A DNA stretch of 64,000 nt from Gremmenia infestans (Eukaryota; Ascomycota; Leotiomycetes; Helotiales; Hamatocanthoscyphaceae), in contig JAFEVB010000031.1 of NCBI GenBank assembly GCA_032629725.1, forward strand, positions 186,001-250,000. Direction: 5' to 3'. Positions 32,584-43,931 of the stretch are shown here, piece by piece. Positions within the stretch are counted from its first letter, which is position 1. Each line of letters begins with the position of its first letter. Both the position numbers and the translations under genes were made by a program. The notes below the pieces were generated by a model, which made no database searches, had not been told where the DNA came from, and saw nothing but the letters and a program-made list of their open reading frames with translations.

Positions 32584-33404
32584 CTCGAGTATAGAGTATA
32601 GGGCTGGCACAGCCATGCGGGTAGGTCGCCGTTGCACGTGGCGCCATCATTCCAAACAAACTCTACGCATGGGCCTTATTTCGGGGGCCTTTGATAGGAA
32701 CTGGCGTAAGCTGTACGAATAAGAGGGTTGGGGGGAGGGGGGCACGTCGAAGCTCCCTATAAGTGTAAATAGTGGGGTATTTATAGATTTTAGATCTACA
32801 AGTCTTTAAAAACGTCCATTTGTTATGGTAAAAGGTACCCAGCAACCACTGAGTAACGGATGATTTGCGTGCAGAGGGTCGCTCAGATGTGCCCCCCTCT
32901 CAAAATTTACCCCTGGCACGAATAAATGACGAGGTTTTATTTGGTGTTTCCAAAGAGATCCGTGAGGCTGAAGGGTCCACGGACCAGCTTTCATGAATTG
33001 CTCAAAATACTAGATATAGCCAATCAGGCAATTTGCATCGTATACTCGCGTAGTAGACTCGGTGGTGAGCTTAAGCTATGCCCCTTTCTGAAATAGGCAC
33101 CGCGCGTAGGACTTGCCATCATTGGTTAGCCATAACGGGTCTCTAGTGAGAATCCTTATGGCCTATGCTCAAACCATCAGCCCGACCCGTCTGGGAGATT
33201 CGGACTAATGCTTTCTACTGCTGTGCCTTTGCTTGGCTTTACTGCTGTGCCGCTGCTAGAGTGTTAAAGCTCCAAGGGGCCTCCGTATACACTTGTCGAG
33301 CGTCACGATCATTTCTCACGTCGATGTTTTTGTAGTTCGAATTGCTTTCTTTGGTTTGCCCTCGATTTGTTTTTCCCTGTTGTTGCGTTCAACACCCCCT
33401 CAGG

Positions 33405-36400
33405 ATGCTCGTCACTACAGCCACTCTTTTCTTTGCGGTGATCGTTAACGCCACTCCTTTCTTCTCGAATACAACTTCGAGTCTTTCGAGCACTTCGGGG
33501 ACCTCCTCTCACATAATAGTAACAACTTCGAGTCTTTCAAGCACCTCGCGCACGTCGTCGTTTCTGAGTGCAATAACTCCAAGCCCTTCAAATATTCCGT
33601 CGAGCAATTCTTCGGGTCACAATGAGACGATAACAGGCTCAGCATATTACGACCCGTTTGCATTTCTCAATCCGTATTATTTTAGAGTTGAAGCTGCAAC
33701 CGGGGATGCTCGTAGTAGTCTTATGTCCTGTAGTTCTATTTGGGGGTCGGCTTTTTCCACATGGAGCTTGACGGCGGAGAAATCCACGGGTTTAGCTGTT
33801 GCTGCGACGACTGAAACGAGTATAATATTACCATATGTAACCACACATGATGGCTCGACGGAGATATCCAGTGGCATCAAGACGACATGGACAAGCACCA
33901 TCTCGAAATCTGTTGAAACAGTTTTACCCCAAACCACCACTATAACCTCGGCTGCAATGGGCCCTCTTTACCTCGCCGCGAGTTCTTTCGATTTCACTGC
34001 CTCTGAGCCGTGCTGTTATGGCTGTACGTTGTCTGGAGGAACCGTCCAAGTCTTTTATTGGCCTACAGAAACCCAGTCCCCTCCAATATCTACGCTCGTC
34101 AATGATGTCGGCTTTACTTTGTATGTGCCAAGTCCGATGTCCCACTACATTTCCTCCTTATAATGTGTCTCATTTAGAACCTCGCCATCGATATATGTTG
34201 CATTTGAAACATTACATGCAAGTAATATGTGTGGAACTGTTGGAGCAGGAATTAGCACTACCACTTTAGCATTTGCACCCGGCGAGCTATCAACCTCCGC
34301 AGCCTGGATTGTTGCATCATCTCTCACCTGGAATGTTCTTCTTGACCAGAATACGCTCGTATGGACCAAAGCAACCTTTGGAGACATGTAAGCCATGCTA
34401 TATCTTTGTTCCTGAGTCTGCGGCCATCGATCACTAATATCTTTGCCATAGAACTGATTGCAAAACGACAGTTCAAACTAATTGGGGTATTGGACCCATC
34501 GCTTATACCAATTATGCGAGCGCATCATCCGCGGCTTCATCGATGTTAGCAGAGTTCCCGATGCCAGAAGTGAATATCGCCGATCTTCTAAAAACATTTG
34601 AATGGACCTTGAATCCCTGCAAGCCAACATTATCGATCCCGTCACAAGTACTTACACTCAACCCCGTATGGAGTAATTGCGCAGCACCAGTTACTGCTTT
34701 TTATGACCCTCCTTACGCATTGTCTCAAGGCAATGGATTTGCTACGATAGCACAAGTTACAAGCTCAGCGGTTCCAGTAGCAGCAGCAGCAGCAGACATG
34801 GCAAGCGCTACAGTTACAAGTCTACCAACTTCAACTACACCTTCTGCCACTCCTACTGCGGCTTCTTCGTCGTCTCATATCGAAGTACAATCAGTCAAAA
34901 TCATAACGCCAGCCGAGTCACTGGCTTCTTCAGCATCAGATGGATCGTCGGGCAACCCCGCAAGCAGTCCAGTTCCAGTAGCAAGCAACCCAGGAACCAC
35001 TGCCCCAGTTCCACCTGGCACTCAATCGAGCAACACAGGAGAGAATGTGCCAGTTGCAAGCGGAGTATCATCGAGCATTCAAAATCCGCCACAAGATCCA
35101 ACCAGTCAACTTCCGGACACCGTTTCATCACCATCGGCGGCTGTGCTCAACTTCGGGTCCTCAGCTATCACTGCTGATGCATCCTCAAACCTGGTTATTG
35201 CCTCGCAGACCTTGACTCCCGGCGGCGGAGTAACTATTTCTGGCACTCAAGTCTCGCTAGCTTCGAATGGCGCTTACGTCGTTCTTGATGGACAGAGTAC
35301 CCAGAGCCTGGCTACTGCCACTGCCACACCGCTAGCAGCAGTACTTAGCTTTGGCTCCTCAGCTATTACAGCTGATAAGTCATCCAACCTCGTCTTTGCT
35401 TCCCAGACCCTTACTCCCGGCGGCGGAGTAACTATTTCTGGGACTCATGTCTCGCTAGCTTCTAATGGCGCTTACGTCGTTCTTGATGGACAGAGCACCC
35501 AGAGCCTGGCTACTGCCACTGCCACACCGCAAGCAGCAGTACTTAGCTTTGGCTCCTCAGCTATTACGGCTGATAAGTCATCCAACCTCGTCTTTGCTTC
35601 CCAGACCCTTACTCCCGGCGGCGGAGTAACTATTTCTGGCACTCAAGTCTCGCTAGCTTCGAATGGCGCTTATGTGGTTATTGATGGGCAGAGTACCCAG
35701 AGCCTAGTGACCGCTACTCCACAAGCAGCAGTTCTCACTATTGGTTCCTCAGTTATCACCGCAGACAAGTCCTCTAATTTCATCATCGGCTCTCAGACTC
35801 TCACTGCCGGTGGTGCAGCAACGGTGTCTGGAACGGCCATTTCCTTGGCTTCAAATGGTGCATATATTATACTTGATGCACAAAGCACCCAGAGCCTAGT
35901 TAGTTCCACGCCACCGGCAGCAGTTCTCAACATCGGTTCCTCAGCCATCACCGCAGACAAATCTTCAAATTTTGTTTTCGGCTCCCAGACTCTTACTGTG
36001 GGCGGTGGCGTAACAGTGTCAGGGACAACCCTATCCCTGGCTTCCAACGGGGCTTATGTGGTTGTGAACGGACAAACAACCCAGGTGCTAGCGACTACCA
36101 CTCAAACATCAGCCCTCGAATACATCATTTCATCGCAGACGCTCAGACAAAACGGCCCCGCAATCACGGTTGCGGGCACCGTGATAAGTCTCTTGCCCGG
36201 TGCATCAAGCGTACTGGTAGGGAGCAAAACCGTGGCCGTGGGTGATCTGGTAGGCGCCACAACGACGGCTGTTCCGCTTGGAAACGCCATTATATCGGTT
36301 GGGGGGTTCGCACCAGCCCAGGCAACGGGGACAGGGACAGGGAGTAGTAGTTCTAATGGGACGCTGTTTTTGGGGAGCGCCGCGAGGAATAAGGTGCCCA

Positions 36401-36462
36401 GAAGTATATGGGTCATGCAATTTTTAATAGGCCTTGGAGCGCTTGGTCTAACATTGCTTTGA
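33405..36462 (+). CDS. GPI-type surface glycoprotein with tandem ~65-residue repeats
   Basis: Three exons: 33405-34120, 34178-34387 and 34452-36462. They total 2937 bases and 978 aa. MLVTTATLFFAVIVNA is a signal peptide, followed by a Ser/Thr-rich segment. The N-terminal domain has CCYGCTLSGGTVQVFYWPTE and, after splicing, TSPSIYVAFETLHASNMCGT. A Ser/Pro/Thr linker leads to five repeats starting at 35137, 35335, 35533, 35725 and 35917, and a degenerate sixth at about 36109. The repeat core reads SSAITADKSSN..SQTLTPG followed by GGVTISGT..SLASNGAYVV. The end has a small-residue region (SSSSNG) and a hydrophobic tail IWVMQFLIGLGALGLTLL, typical of GPI anchoring. The likely site is the cell wall or plasma membrane. 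Function unknown; adhesion or coat roles are inference. Confidence 0.85.
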
Positions 36463-36526
36463 AATTTATATAGTCCTAATCATAATGATTGCAATACCTA
36501 CTTCTTTCATGTCCTTTGCGTCAAAA

Positions 36527-37198
36527 TCATGGCAAGCTCATAATTATTTCTAATAACGCAGGACAGTTAGGGGTCCCAAGACCAGTTACTGAATCCCACC
36601 TTTTGACAGCAGAAAATCCGTTGGTATTGCACCCTGGATTCGATTCATTGGCAATATCGTTGAAAACACCTGGATTGGCATACTAATCTTGCATCATTAG
36701 TATACTAATGCAAATACGCAGGTTCAGAGCATCCTCATCACATACCAAAGTCAGGTTGAGAAACCCAACGGTTTTCTTTCCAACAGTCAGTCGCTGCTCG
36801 TTGATTCTATTCAAGATGGCGCCAAAGACAGGAGTAGAAGCGCTCGTTCCGCCAATAAGGGTCGACATACCATTGAGGTAACTCAAAACACTGTCTCCAA
36901 CGGCAGAGACATCGGGGTATCCTCTACCTGTGAGCGAGGACGGGCCATAGACCATATTCACCTGACCATATTGTCGAAGTGACAAACAAAAAGTAGCACC
37001 GGGGGGAGTTCGTGTCAGACTAAACTGCTGCCACGGAAAATTCTGACACACTCGGTCAATTTTGGCACTAAACCCGGTGTCGCTGGTAGTTATACTGCGC
37101 TTATAAGTTCGTTTCTTATTTCTATGTGACATGTTGATTTTAGGAAGTAGCCAATAAATTACCGTCGTCCTTGCCTTTTCACCTTTTATATTGGCCAA
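36527..37198 (-). pseudogene. C-terminal remnant of a sedolisin (S53 tripeptidyl-peptidase-like) gene
   Basis: The minus strand reads GRGYPDVSAVGDSVLSYLNG and STLIGGTSASTPVFGAILNR, the S53 block holding the catalytic Ser (GGTSAS). It continues through KKTVGFLNLTL, a 63-base intron (36745-36683, GTATGT..TTAG), then YANPGVFNDIANESNPGCNT, NGFSAVKRWDSVTGLGTPN and a stop at 36527. This C-terminal part is clean. Upstream of about 36980 the sequence does not match the family, and there is no room for the catalytic Glu/Asp half or the pro-domain before the next gene. It is a truncated copy, not a working protease. The homologous break coincides with a direct repeat at 37205. Confidence 0.72.
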
Positions 37199-37204
37199 AA
37201 ATTA

Positions 37205-37440
37205 CTCGGCGTATGCTAGTGTATATGGCCGAGCATGTCTTGGAAGCGGGGTGGTATCATGCTTTTTAGCAAGAAAGGACATTCACAAGTTTGCGTGATT
37301 ATTGCGAATAAAAATTCTCCAACTAAGATAGGGAAAGTATGAAGTATATTGCACAAGGTTCATTTGACGAGGTTATGTAAGATTGTAATTATACACCTCA
37401 CTACGACGCTCTCTCTTGGTGGATCTCCCCTAGCTGCGTT
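37205..37440 (+). repeat. dispersed direct repeat, copy 1
   Basis: CGGCGTATGCTAGTGTATAT at 37207 and the block TATACACCTCACTACGACGC..CTCTTGGTGGA near 37390-37422 recur, diverged, at 40564-40676. This copy has about 100 extra bases between the two blocks. Differences are mostly transitions. Confidence 0.5.
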
Positions 37441-37573
37441 AGGAATCAGGACGAGGGAAAGCAGTAAAATGTATGCGGACACATTAATACTATATATTAA
37501 TAGTTTCGGCGCCAAGCGAAGATTGGGTAATTACTGCTTGCTACTCATCGTCTTTGCTGTCCGAACCTCTCAT

Positions 37574-40233
37574 CTAAAGAACATAAACATTCGGATCAAG
37601 CGCGTCTATAAATTTGAGCAAGGGCATGGAATCCTGCGAACTCAGCCAAAGAGCTGCCCGGTTCGCTGCCCACAGCGCAATAACAATGGTCTCTTTCTCG
37701 GAGATGCTTACTTCCTCCGGACTACCAGGCGCCATCACTAGGTCTTCATCGAGCACCCATGAAGACTGTTCAATTACAGCAGTAATATCTGAGTACCACT
37801 TCAGCGACCTATCTGCGTATCTAAAACGGAAGACTCCGATCCGTCTTTTCTCCATCGCCTTTTTGGCATGTTTTAGTAATGCCTCCGTCCGTTTGTACTC
37901 AGTCTTCGTACTCTTGATCTCGCGAATTCGCCGGGTATGCTGCCACAGCATGTCCTGCTCCCATTCAGGGACTATGCGCAGGATGATGATATGCTCAGGC
38001 TCTGAATAGCGCTCCTATTTCAGTTAATAAGGATGCTATAAAGACGTGCAGTGTCAACATACCCGCCTCTCAAAACTGATGTCAAAGAATCTCAGGGTTG
38101 TGAAGCTCAGGTGCTGGAGATTCATACGTGTATATATCGGTCGCACCAACTCGATCCCTAGAACCGGCCCCCGCTCTCTATCCTCTCTCTCCTTCGCTTC
38201 CTTCTGCTCCCCCTTTTTGATTTGTTCATAATCGCTCATCGCTTTTTCCATGTCCTTCAAGGACTTCTCAATCGCTTTCACCTTCTCCTCAATTTTACTA
38301 CATTCTTCATCCATCTTCTTGATATCAGCTTCCTGTATGCTCCTATCATCCGCCTGAGACTGTTCTGTAGTCAAACCATCCTTGCTAGATGCTTCCGCGA
38401 TATTTTTACAAAAATTCGCAATCGCTTTCTCAACATGCCGTCTGAATCCACTATCAATCATAAACAAACTTCCAAGGGCCCAGTCTTAGTGGCCTCACAT
38501 GCTCGGCCTTTAGTAAGTCCTCTAGCGTTTCATCGAAAGCAAGATAATCCATGGTCTTGTGCGGATGAAACTCTCTTCCAAGATGCCACCCAAGTGCTTT
38601 TATGGGCATCTTCATGCCGAAAGCTCTGGTGAAGTCGAGGCCCAAGATGTCATCTCTTCGAAGGATGTTGGTAGCTGGCTTTAAGACTGCGGACCAGAAC
38701 CAATCTCTCCAGATGAGACACCCCCACTCGTCCCAGCTGAAGCTGAGGATGATGCGGAGCACTCTCGAGAGGTCTTTCTTCGATATGACCCAGTCGCGGG
38801 CGGGGTAATGGACCCAGGAGCCTTGGACTTCGAAATCGTTATTGCTATCAGTTGTGGACTCGGTACTGAGAATTGAAATCATTTCCGTCTCTTCCACACT
38901 CGCCTGGGAGCTAGTATCCTCCGCCTCCACACTAACCCTAGAGCTAGTATCTTCCGCATTCTCTCTGTTATCTTTCTCAGGCTGGAATTTGATATCCTCA
39001 TGAGGCTCAATTGGCAGGAATTGAAGAATTAAGGGTGGCGGAATACCTAGACATCTCATCGCATTCCCGATTGATACGGGTATATCATTGGAACCTTCCT
39101 GGAGCCGAAATGCCGGCTTGTTTTTCGACAAGTTTCTCCTCCGAAACGACCTTCCAGCATCATTCGCCGTATCCTCAGGACTCTCCATCGATATCACCGT
39201 CTGCTGGCCTCCCAATGAACCACATGGAAGGAAACCATGTGCAAGCCAAAATTGGTCTTCAAGTGACAGACGATCACTCTTCTCTAATCGCCCGGGTGGA
39301 AAGATCTCCCGCTCGGTATGAGGCACGAAAGCGATGGATGTCAAATAGTTCCAGTCCCCCTTGTTCCGCCCAACGGCTTGCATCGTCCCAGTAATGCCGT
39401 ATATCATGCTCTCAGTTTGCTTCTGGATTTTCCAGCCACCGTACGGACCACGTTCAATGACAATGTTCTTCAGGATCTCGCTCTCACTCTCACTTCCGCT
39501 AGATGAGGACTCAGAATCAGACCTGCTATCCTTTAGTGCTACGCGCAAGTGTTTACCCCGTCTCTCGACAAATACTCGATCAAATCCATCCGGTGGTTCT
39601 CGTTTCACTCTTTCAGTTTCACTAACAAAATTACGCACCTCAGCGCGTTCGCCTTGGAAATTTCTTCGGATGCCCGTCATCTGAAGCACCCCTTTGTCCT
39701 TCCTCATCCCATACCGCCCAAGTAGACCAATTAGCAAAACCCAATGCTTCGACACCACAAGCGCAGTCCTACTATTCACAACCCTCAAGATTACCACCCT
39801 CTTTCGCAACCCCAAGTTCCACAGGGGAATTAGTAACACCATCCCTAACCTGATACGCCTGCAGCAACTCCGCCAACTTCGCCCACCCAGTATTCCACCT
39901 CGCAAACTCCGTTGGTCTCAGTACCCACCTGCCCTGCGCAGCCCTCCTCGCCTCTTTCACTAGGGGTTCGACCTCCAACTCATTGCTCGTATAAGCAGGC
40001 GCCAAATCAGGGACTTTGATTTTCCGAAAAACATACAATCCATTCCAGAGATGCCAGCCACGGGAAATGTACTTCTGATCACGGTCCTGAATCGCGTTCA
40101 TAGCGCGGTTGGTGTCGCTGAGTGCCGCTTGTAAAGCTAGGTACGGCCCGATAATTCCGATCAGCGCGAGGATTGCAAAGGCGACTGCGGCCCAGGTCCC
40201 GACGTCGCTAGTAATTCCTATGTTATCGGGCAT
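37574..40233 (-). pseudogene. large membrane-anchored fungal protein of unknown function, broken by two frameshifts
   Basis: Three coding frames follow one another on the minus strand. The first (40233 to ~39785) starts MPDNIGITSDVGTWAAVAFA and has one N-terminal membrane helix. The second (to 38454) contains HWVLLIGLLGRYG, a Ser/Glu-rich linker and FSWDEWGCLIWRDWFWSAVL. The third (from ~38460) has a coiled-coil-like Glu/Lys stretch, an intron (38062-38015, GTATGT..ATAG) and the end LLKFIDALDPNVYVL at 37574. Both frame joints need a +1 shift. At ~39785 removal of one G from GAGGGTTG would give the smooth reading GGNLEVVNSRTALVV. The architecture resembles large lineage-specific families I associate with leotiomycetes; no function is known to me. 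A 49-base intron (GTTAGG..GAAAG) could instead explain the first joint. Confidence 0.6.
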
Positions 40234-40640
40234 CGCTCGCGCTCATAGTAAGTAGTACTATGCAGGAGATATATTTAACTCAAGGTGTAGACTTGGTTTT
40301 TCTAAAATCTGATAAGTCGCTTGCTAAGATAGGCTTATTTCTAATGCAAGCTAAGCTACTTTAGGGAAAGTTCTACTACGCAAGCATATAGGTAACTAAT
40401 TCTAATATACAGAATTAAGTCTTACTAGCTAGTAAGTATAATTATATATATCTCATACCATAATACTAATTCAAGCAATCAAGGATAGACTATAAACCAT
40501 GTTTACCTAACGCTACTACGCTTGGTCAATTTTAGTCTTTGATCTTAGCCTTCCTCTAACTGTATCGGCGTATGCTAGTGTGTATGGCTAAGCAAGTCTT
40601 GATATATTATATATGGTTTATTTAACCGGCTCGTGTATTA
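40234..40640. other. AT-rich intergenic with dispersed repeat
   Basis: Very AT-rich (TATATATATC, ATATATTATATATGG) with no gene. It ends in copy 2 of the direct repeat. The base composition resembles DNA hit by repeat-induced point mutation, but I did not compute an index. Confidence 0.4.
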
Positions 40641-40676
40641 CTATACACTTCACTTCAACGTTCTTCCTTGGTGGAA
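40564..40676 (+). repeat. dispersed direct repeat, copy 2
   Basis: Starts CGGCGTATGCTAGTGTGTAT and includes CTATACACTTCACTTCAACG..CCTTGGTGGA, matching copy 1 at 37205-37440 in the same orientation. The two copies bracket the frameshifted membrane-protein gene. Confidence 0.5.
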
Positions 40677-40679
40677 CTC

Positions 40680-41060
40680 CTTCGGGTGTCGACGACCGCT
40701 CAATCACACGGCTCAGGGATGGTGGGTCAGGATCAAATATCATATTGGAGTTGTGAAGACGGTACGATCAGCGTACAAGATCTTCTCATTCATCAACCGT
40801 TTGCTAGACCGCCATCGTGGTTGGTTGAGCAGCTGGAGCTCGAACTCGATATCATGGGCAATATCAAAACGAACGGGTTTTTCTATCCCACAAATGTGCC
40901 GGGCGTATTTGCAGCTGGGGGTTGCGCTTCGCCGTTTAAGATTATTATCAATGCTCTGCTACTGGGAGCGAATGCTGCGGCAGGAGTTGCTAGGGAGTTG
41001 CCCAGAAGTGTGACAGGAAATGGTTTGGATTTTGCGAGGATTATAGATAGAGCTTTGTGA
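40680..41060 (+). pseudogene. C-terminal remnant of a thioredoxin-reductase-like (GliT-type) flavin oxidoreductase
   Basis: An open frame ends at 41060 with LLIHQPFARPPSWLVEQLEL, MGNIKTNGFFYPTNVPGVFA, AGGCASPFKIIINALLLGAN and AAGVARELPR. This is the FAD-binding C-terminal block of the small fungal thioredoxin-reductase-like enzymes that oxidise dithiols or reduce thioredoxin. The Asp of the usual AAGDCASP is Gly here (AAGGCASP). The N-terminal FAD motif and the CxxC centre are absent; the sequence upstream is the dispersed repeat, so this is a 5'-truncated fragment. Its neighbours are P450 relics, which suggests a former metabolite cluster. Confidence 0.62.
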
Positions 41061-41465
41061 TGGTCACATGACTCGTCTCGCTTATTGATTCGGGAGTAAA
41101 TCAGATTAGGGGAGCTGCGACTGTTCCACCATCTACTCCTGAATGTGCAGGGTAGAAACATCTTGAGCCCAAGATACGCGATTTTGTTGAACTGCGGATG
41201 AGGCGTAGAATTTCACGAAGTCCTATATGTCACTAGCCGTAATTAGCTAACAGCACATATATCTCGGCTCCCAAAATCGATAGTATCGCTCCAACTTTTT
41301 AGTGTAGACATTCTTTATCGAAGCAGTACGTGAAATAGTATTATCTTAGCTTTGTTTGATATTGGATTAGTCAGCAGGCACTCAAAATCTGATTTCCTAG
41401 CGTAATTAACACTTCCACTAGACTTGCACCTTCTGTCACTCTACGTGACTTGGGTGCAACTCCCC

Positions 41466-42960
41466 CTAACGCCGTCTCGAACGAATCTTCTGCTTCACAT
41501 TTGGCACAAATTTCCCCTCAATATGCACAGCCTTCGGCCTCCCAGCTCCCGAAGGCCTATCCCATCGACGTCGAACTCCATGAGCAGCTTTGAGAACACC
41601 ATCTTGACCTCGCGGATAGCATAGAAGCGCCCGGGGCAAACATGATTACCATTACCAAACCTACACGTGTGAATTAGCAGCCAGAAAGTGTGGGCATGGG
41701 ATATGTATTGCTTGCGCGATGTTGGTGGTATCCATAAAGGATGCACTCCATCTCCGGCTATCTTCTCCAACGTTGCTCTCCCCGGAGCTCTGCTTGGCAA
41801 AGCCAAAAGCCGTCGAATTTATCCGGCTGGGGGAAGTAGTCGGGGTCGTGCTGTAGAGCCTTGATGGGAACCCGAAACGCGCGCCGACTGGCAGTGTGAG
41901 GCCATCCGAGAATTGGAAAGGTTGGTCTATCACTGTCCGAGAGCAGGTCACTGCTTGTGTTTGCTTTAGCCCCCCCGGGGTATTTTGTGGGTGATTTCGC
42001 TTCATGACAGCAAGAGTCCATTCGATTGCATCAAGGTTTGGTACTGTGTCCTTTGCATGAGATTTTCTCGCCTCTAGCTCTCGAAAGGGCCCCCAGGGGA
42101 ATCTCCACAATGACAAGTGCCGTTATGAAGATGGATTCCAAAAAGCCCATACACGAGCGGATAAAGTGTTCATCTCTGCAGAGTTCGGTGCCTATCATGA
42201 TACGGGTTGCTGTTTAGTGGGAAATGCTGCCAAAAGCTTCATTGCAGTGGTTGTTTTTTAATCTTCGAATGTGGTTAGCGCTTTATATGGATGGCCGAGA
42301 CAGATATCACTACTATGTTCAGTACCAAGTTCCCAGTCAAATGCATATTCTATCTCATCTACCATAATTTGCACCAATTGATCTGACGCTACCTTAGTTT
42401 GAGTACTTTTGTTAGCAAGAGAATTCCCATGGTTTTCAGCGGTGCGTACGTAGCAGAGGATTAAGTCCTTTCTTGACCACATCGACCATGCGGTAGGAAG
42501 AGTACAAGTCGCCCACGCTCTTGTGCAAATAGAGTGCCTGTCAAGGTCCTTGATTAGCGGTATTTCAGTTACCCAATTTGAGTTCAATAGTACGTCGCTC
42601 ATATTCTGGAAGAAACTGAAGTGCCTCCATCTAGCGCTTCTTAGTTCCGAGAGGTATTTTGGCGAAATGATAATATAATCATTTGCGCACCATCGCACCA
42701 CAAATGGTTTCTGTGCCAGCTTTGTAACCTATATCATTCCATAAGCGTTTCTTGAACCTAAGAGCTCTCTGGTGCAGACTACGTTGTCATAACCATTTTG
42801 GATATGCTCGTGTACCGCTGTGAATGGAAGAAATGATCGCCCGAGTCGTGGAAAATTCTGGTAGACTGTTGCTTGGAAGTGTGATAGAAGAACAGCAAAC
42901 CCAAATACGGCCACCAGAGCAGCTGCCCAGGATTGTAGCAAAGCTTCCGTGGACGTTTCC
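41466..42960 (-). pseudogene. cytochrome P450 relic A
   Basis: P450 pieces run along the minus strand in several frames. The N-terminal anchor is LLQSWAAALVAVFGFAVLLS, then PRLGRSFLPFTAVHEHIQNG (about 42930-42740). Next come RWCANDYIIISPKYLSELRS and VGDLYSSYRMVDVVKKGLNP (42700-42460). Later FSDGLTLPVGARFGF and IKALQHDPDYFPQPDKFDGF appear (about 41940-41810). The haem motif FGNGNHVCPGRFYAIREVKM lies at 41660-41590, and the tail DRPSGAGRPKAVHIEGKFVP ends near 41466. Frame changes separate nearly every block, and the central I-helix region is not recognisable. The N-terminal pattern resembles the ent-kaurene-oxidase-like group of fungal P450s. The haem Cys is kept, so decay is probably not ancient. 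Confidence 0.68.
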
Positions 42961-43560
42961 TCTCTGGCTATTCGAAATCAAATAATGAAAAAAGGCCAGA
43001 TGAGCAGAATACTCGCATCAGCAGCTTCGGCATGTGGGTACCCCATCTTCTCGTAATACAGACACCGAACGCCTAATATGATATCCCCAGATGCTGACAT
43101 CGTATATGGACGTTTTAATCCGGACGCTGGAATCCCTCGTGGGACTATTTGGTCGTCGTACACGACGTTATATCTGGCCTTCTTGATCTCCGGTACCTTC
43201 CATGCACTATCACAGATGACCATGCCATGCCCATCCAACATTACGTTCACGGAGCGGACATGGGGGTCCTTATTCTTCGTTTAGCAAATGGGTGCCATAA
43301 CTGTAGAAGACATTGCCCCGTGGTGCTTCAAGAGGTTACTAAAAGAGGGTTACCAACCGAAGAACAGAGGTATTGGATGAGAGGAGTGGGGGTTTTATGG
43401 GTGACGTTGTCTATCTGCGCGTGTATTCCCTTGGTCGGGGATACATTTCTGCGCATGAGAATTGGGGAGCAAGTCTTTTTACCCTTCACTATTGTCGGTA
43501 CGTTAGTGCAGAAATATGTACTCGTACCGCCGTGGTAAGGTGGTTCTTGGACATGGATGA
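42960..43560 (+). pseudogene. probable wax-synthase-like membrane acyltransferase relic
   Basis: On the plus strand YGRFNPDAGIPRGTIWSSYT, LYLAFLISGTFHALSQM and SNITFTERTWGSLFF (43090-43280), then in shifted frames GAITVEDIAPWCFKRLLKEG YQPK (43290-43360), resemble the membrane histidine block (SGxxHA) and following helices of fungal wax-synthase-like acyltransferases, some of which acylate terpenoids or other metabolites. Frame changes and stops follow. The match is from memory of the family pattern and is less certain than the P450 calls. It is head-to-head with P450 relic A, which starts near 42960 on the other strand. Confidence 0.42.
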
Positions 43561-43931
43561 CCGCAACGACTAGAATATCGTATAGGTACGAGGGAATCCA
43601 CTCAGCATATTCGAGGGTCTTCGACATCCAGAAAGCTTAATCTGAAATCTTTCACCCCCCTTCTTCCAGACATCTCATCTCAAACTCAGCTTCATGAGTG
43701 CATGTCTCATCTTTCAACAGATTTTCATTCCTAGTACGTTCTCTTGTTAATAGAATCAGAGCAGATAACCAAGCAATTAACAAATAAGTACATGCGCTTT
43801 CGCTTTCGCTTTCTATAAGGTGTTCCCAGTTGCTCCGAGACAATCGCAGTTAACAAGAAAGATCCGAATTCAGGTATACCAACATCCCAGCCATCGCTCC
43901 TTGAAACTCCAACGCGGCAGCCAACGCTTCA

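Larger units (their letters stand above)
31327..33404. other. repeat-bearing intergenic stretch
   Basis: About 2 kb without a gene. It holds an imperfect direct duplication near 31460-31570 (both halves contain GTAATTA..AAGGTGAGA) and two inverted-repeat elements at 32073-32227 and 32455-32583. CTCCGTATAC-type motifs occur several times (32017, 32221, 33281), a sequence often found at ends of Tc1/mariner-like fungal elements. Confidence 0.5.
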
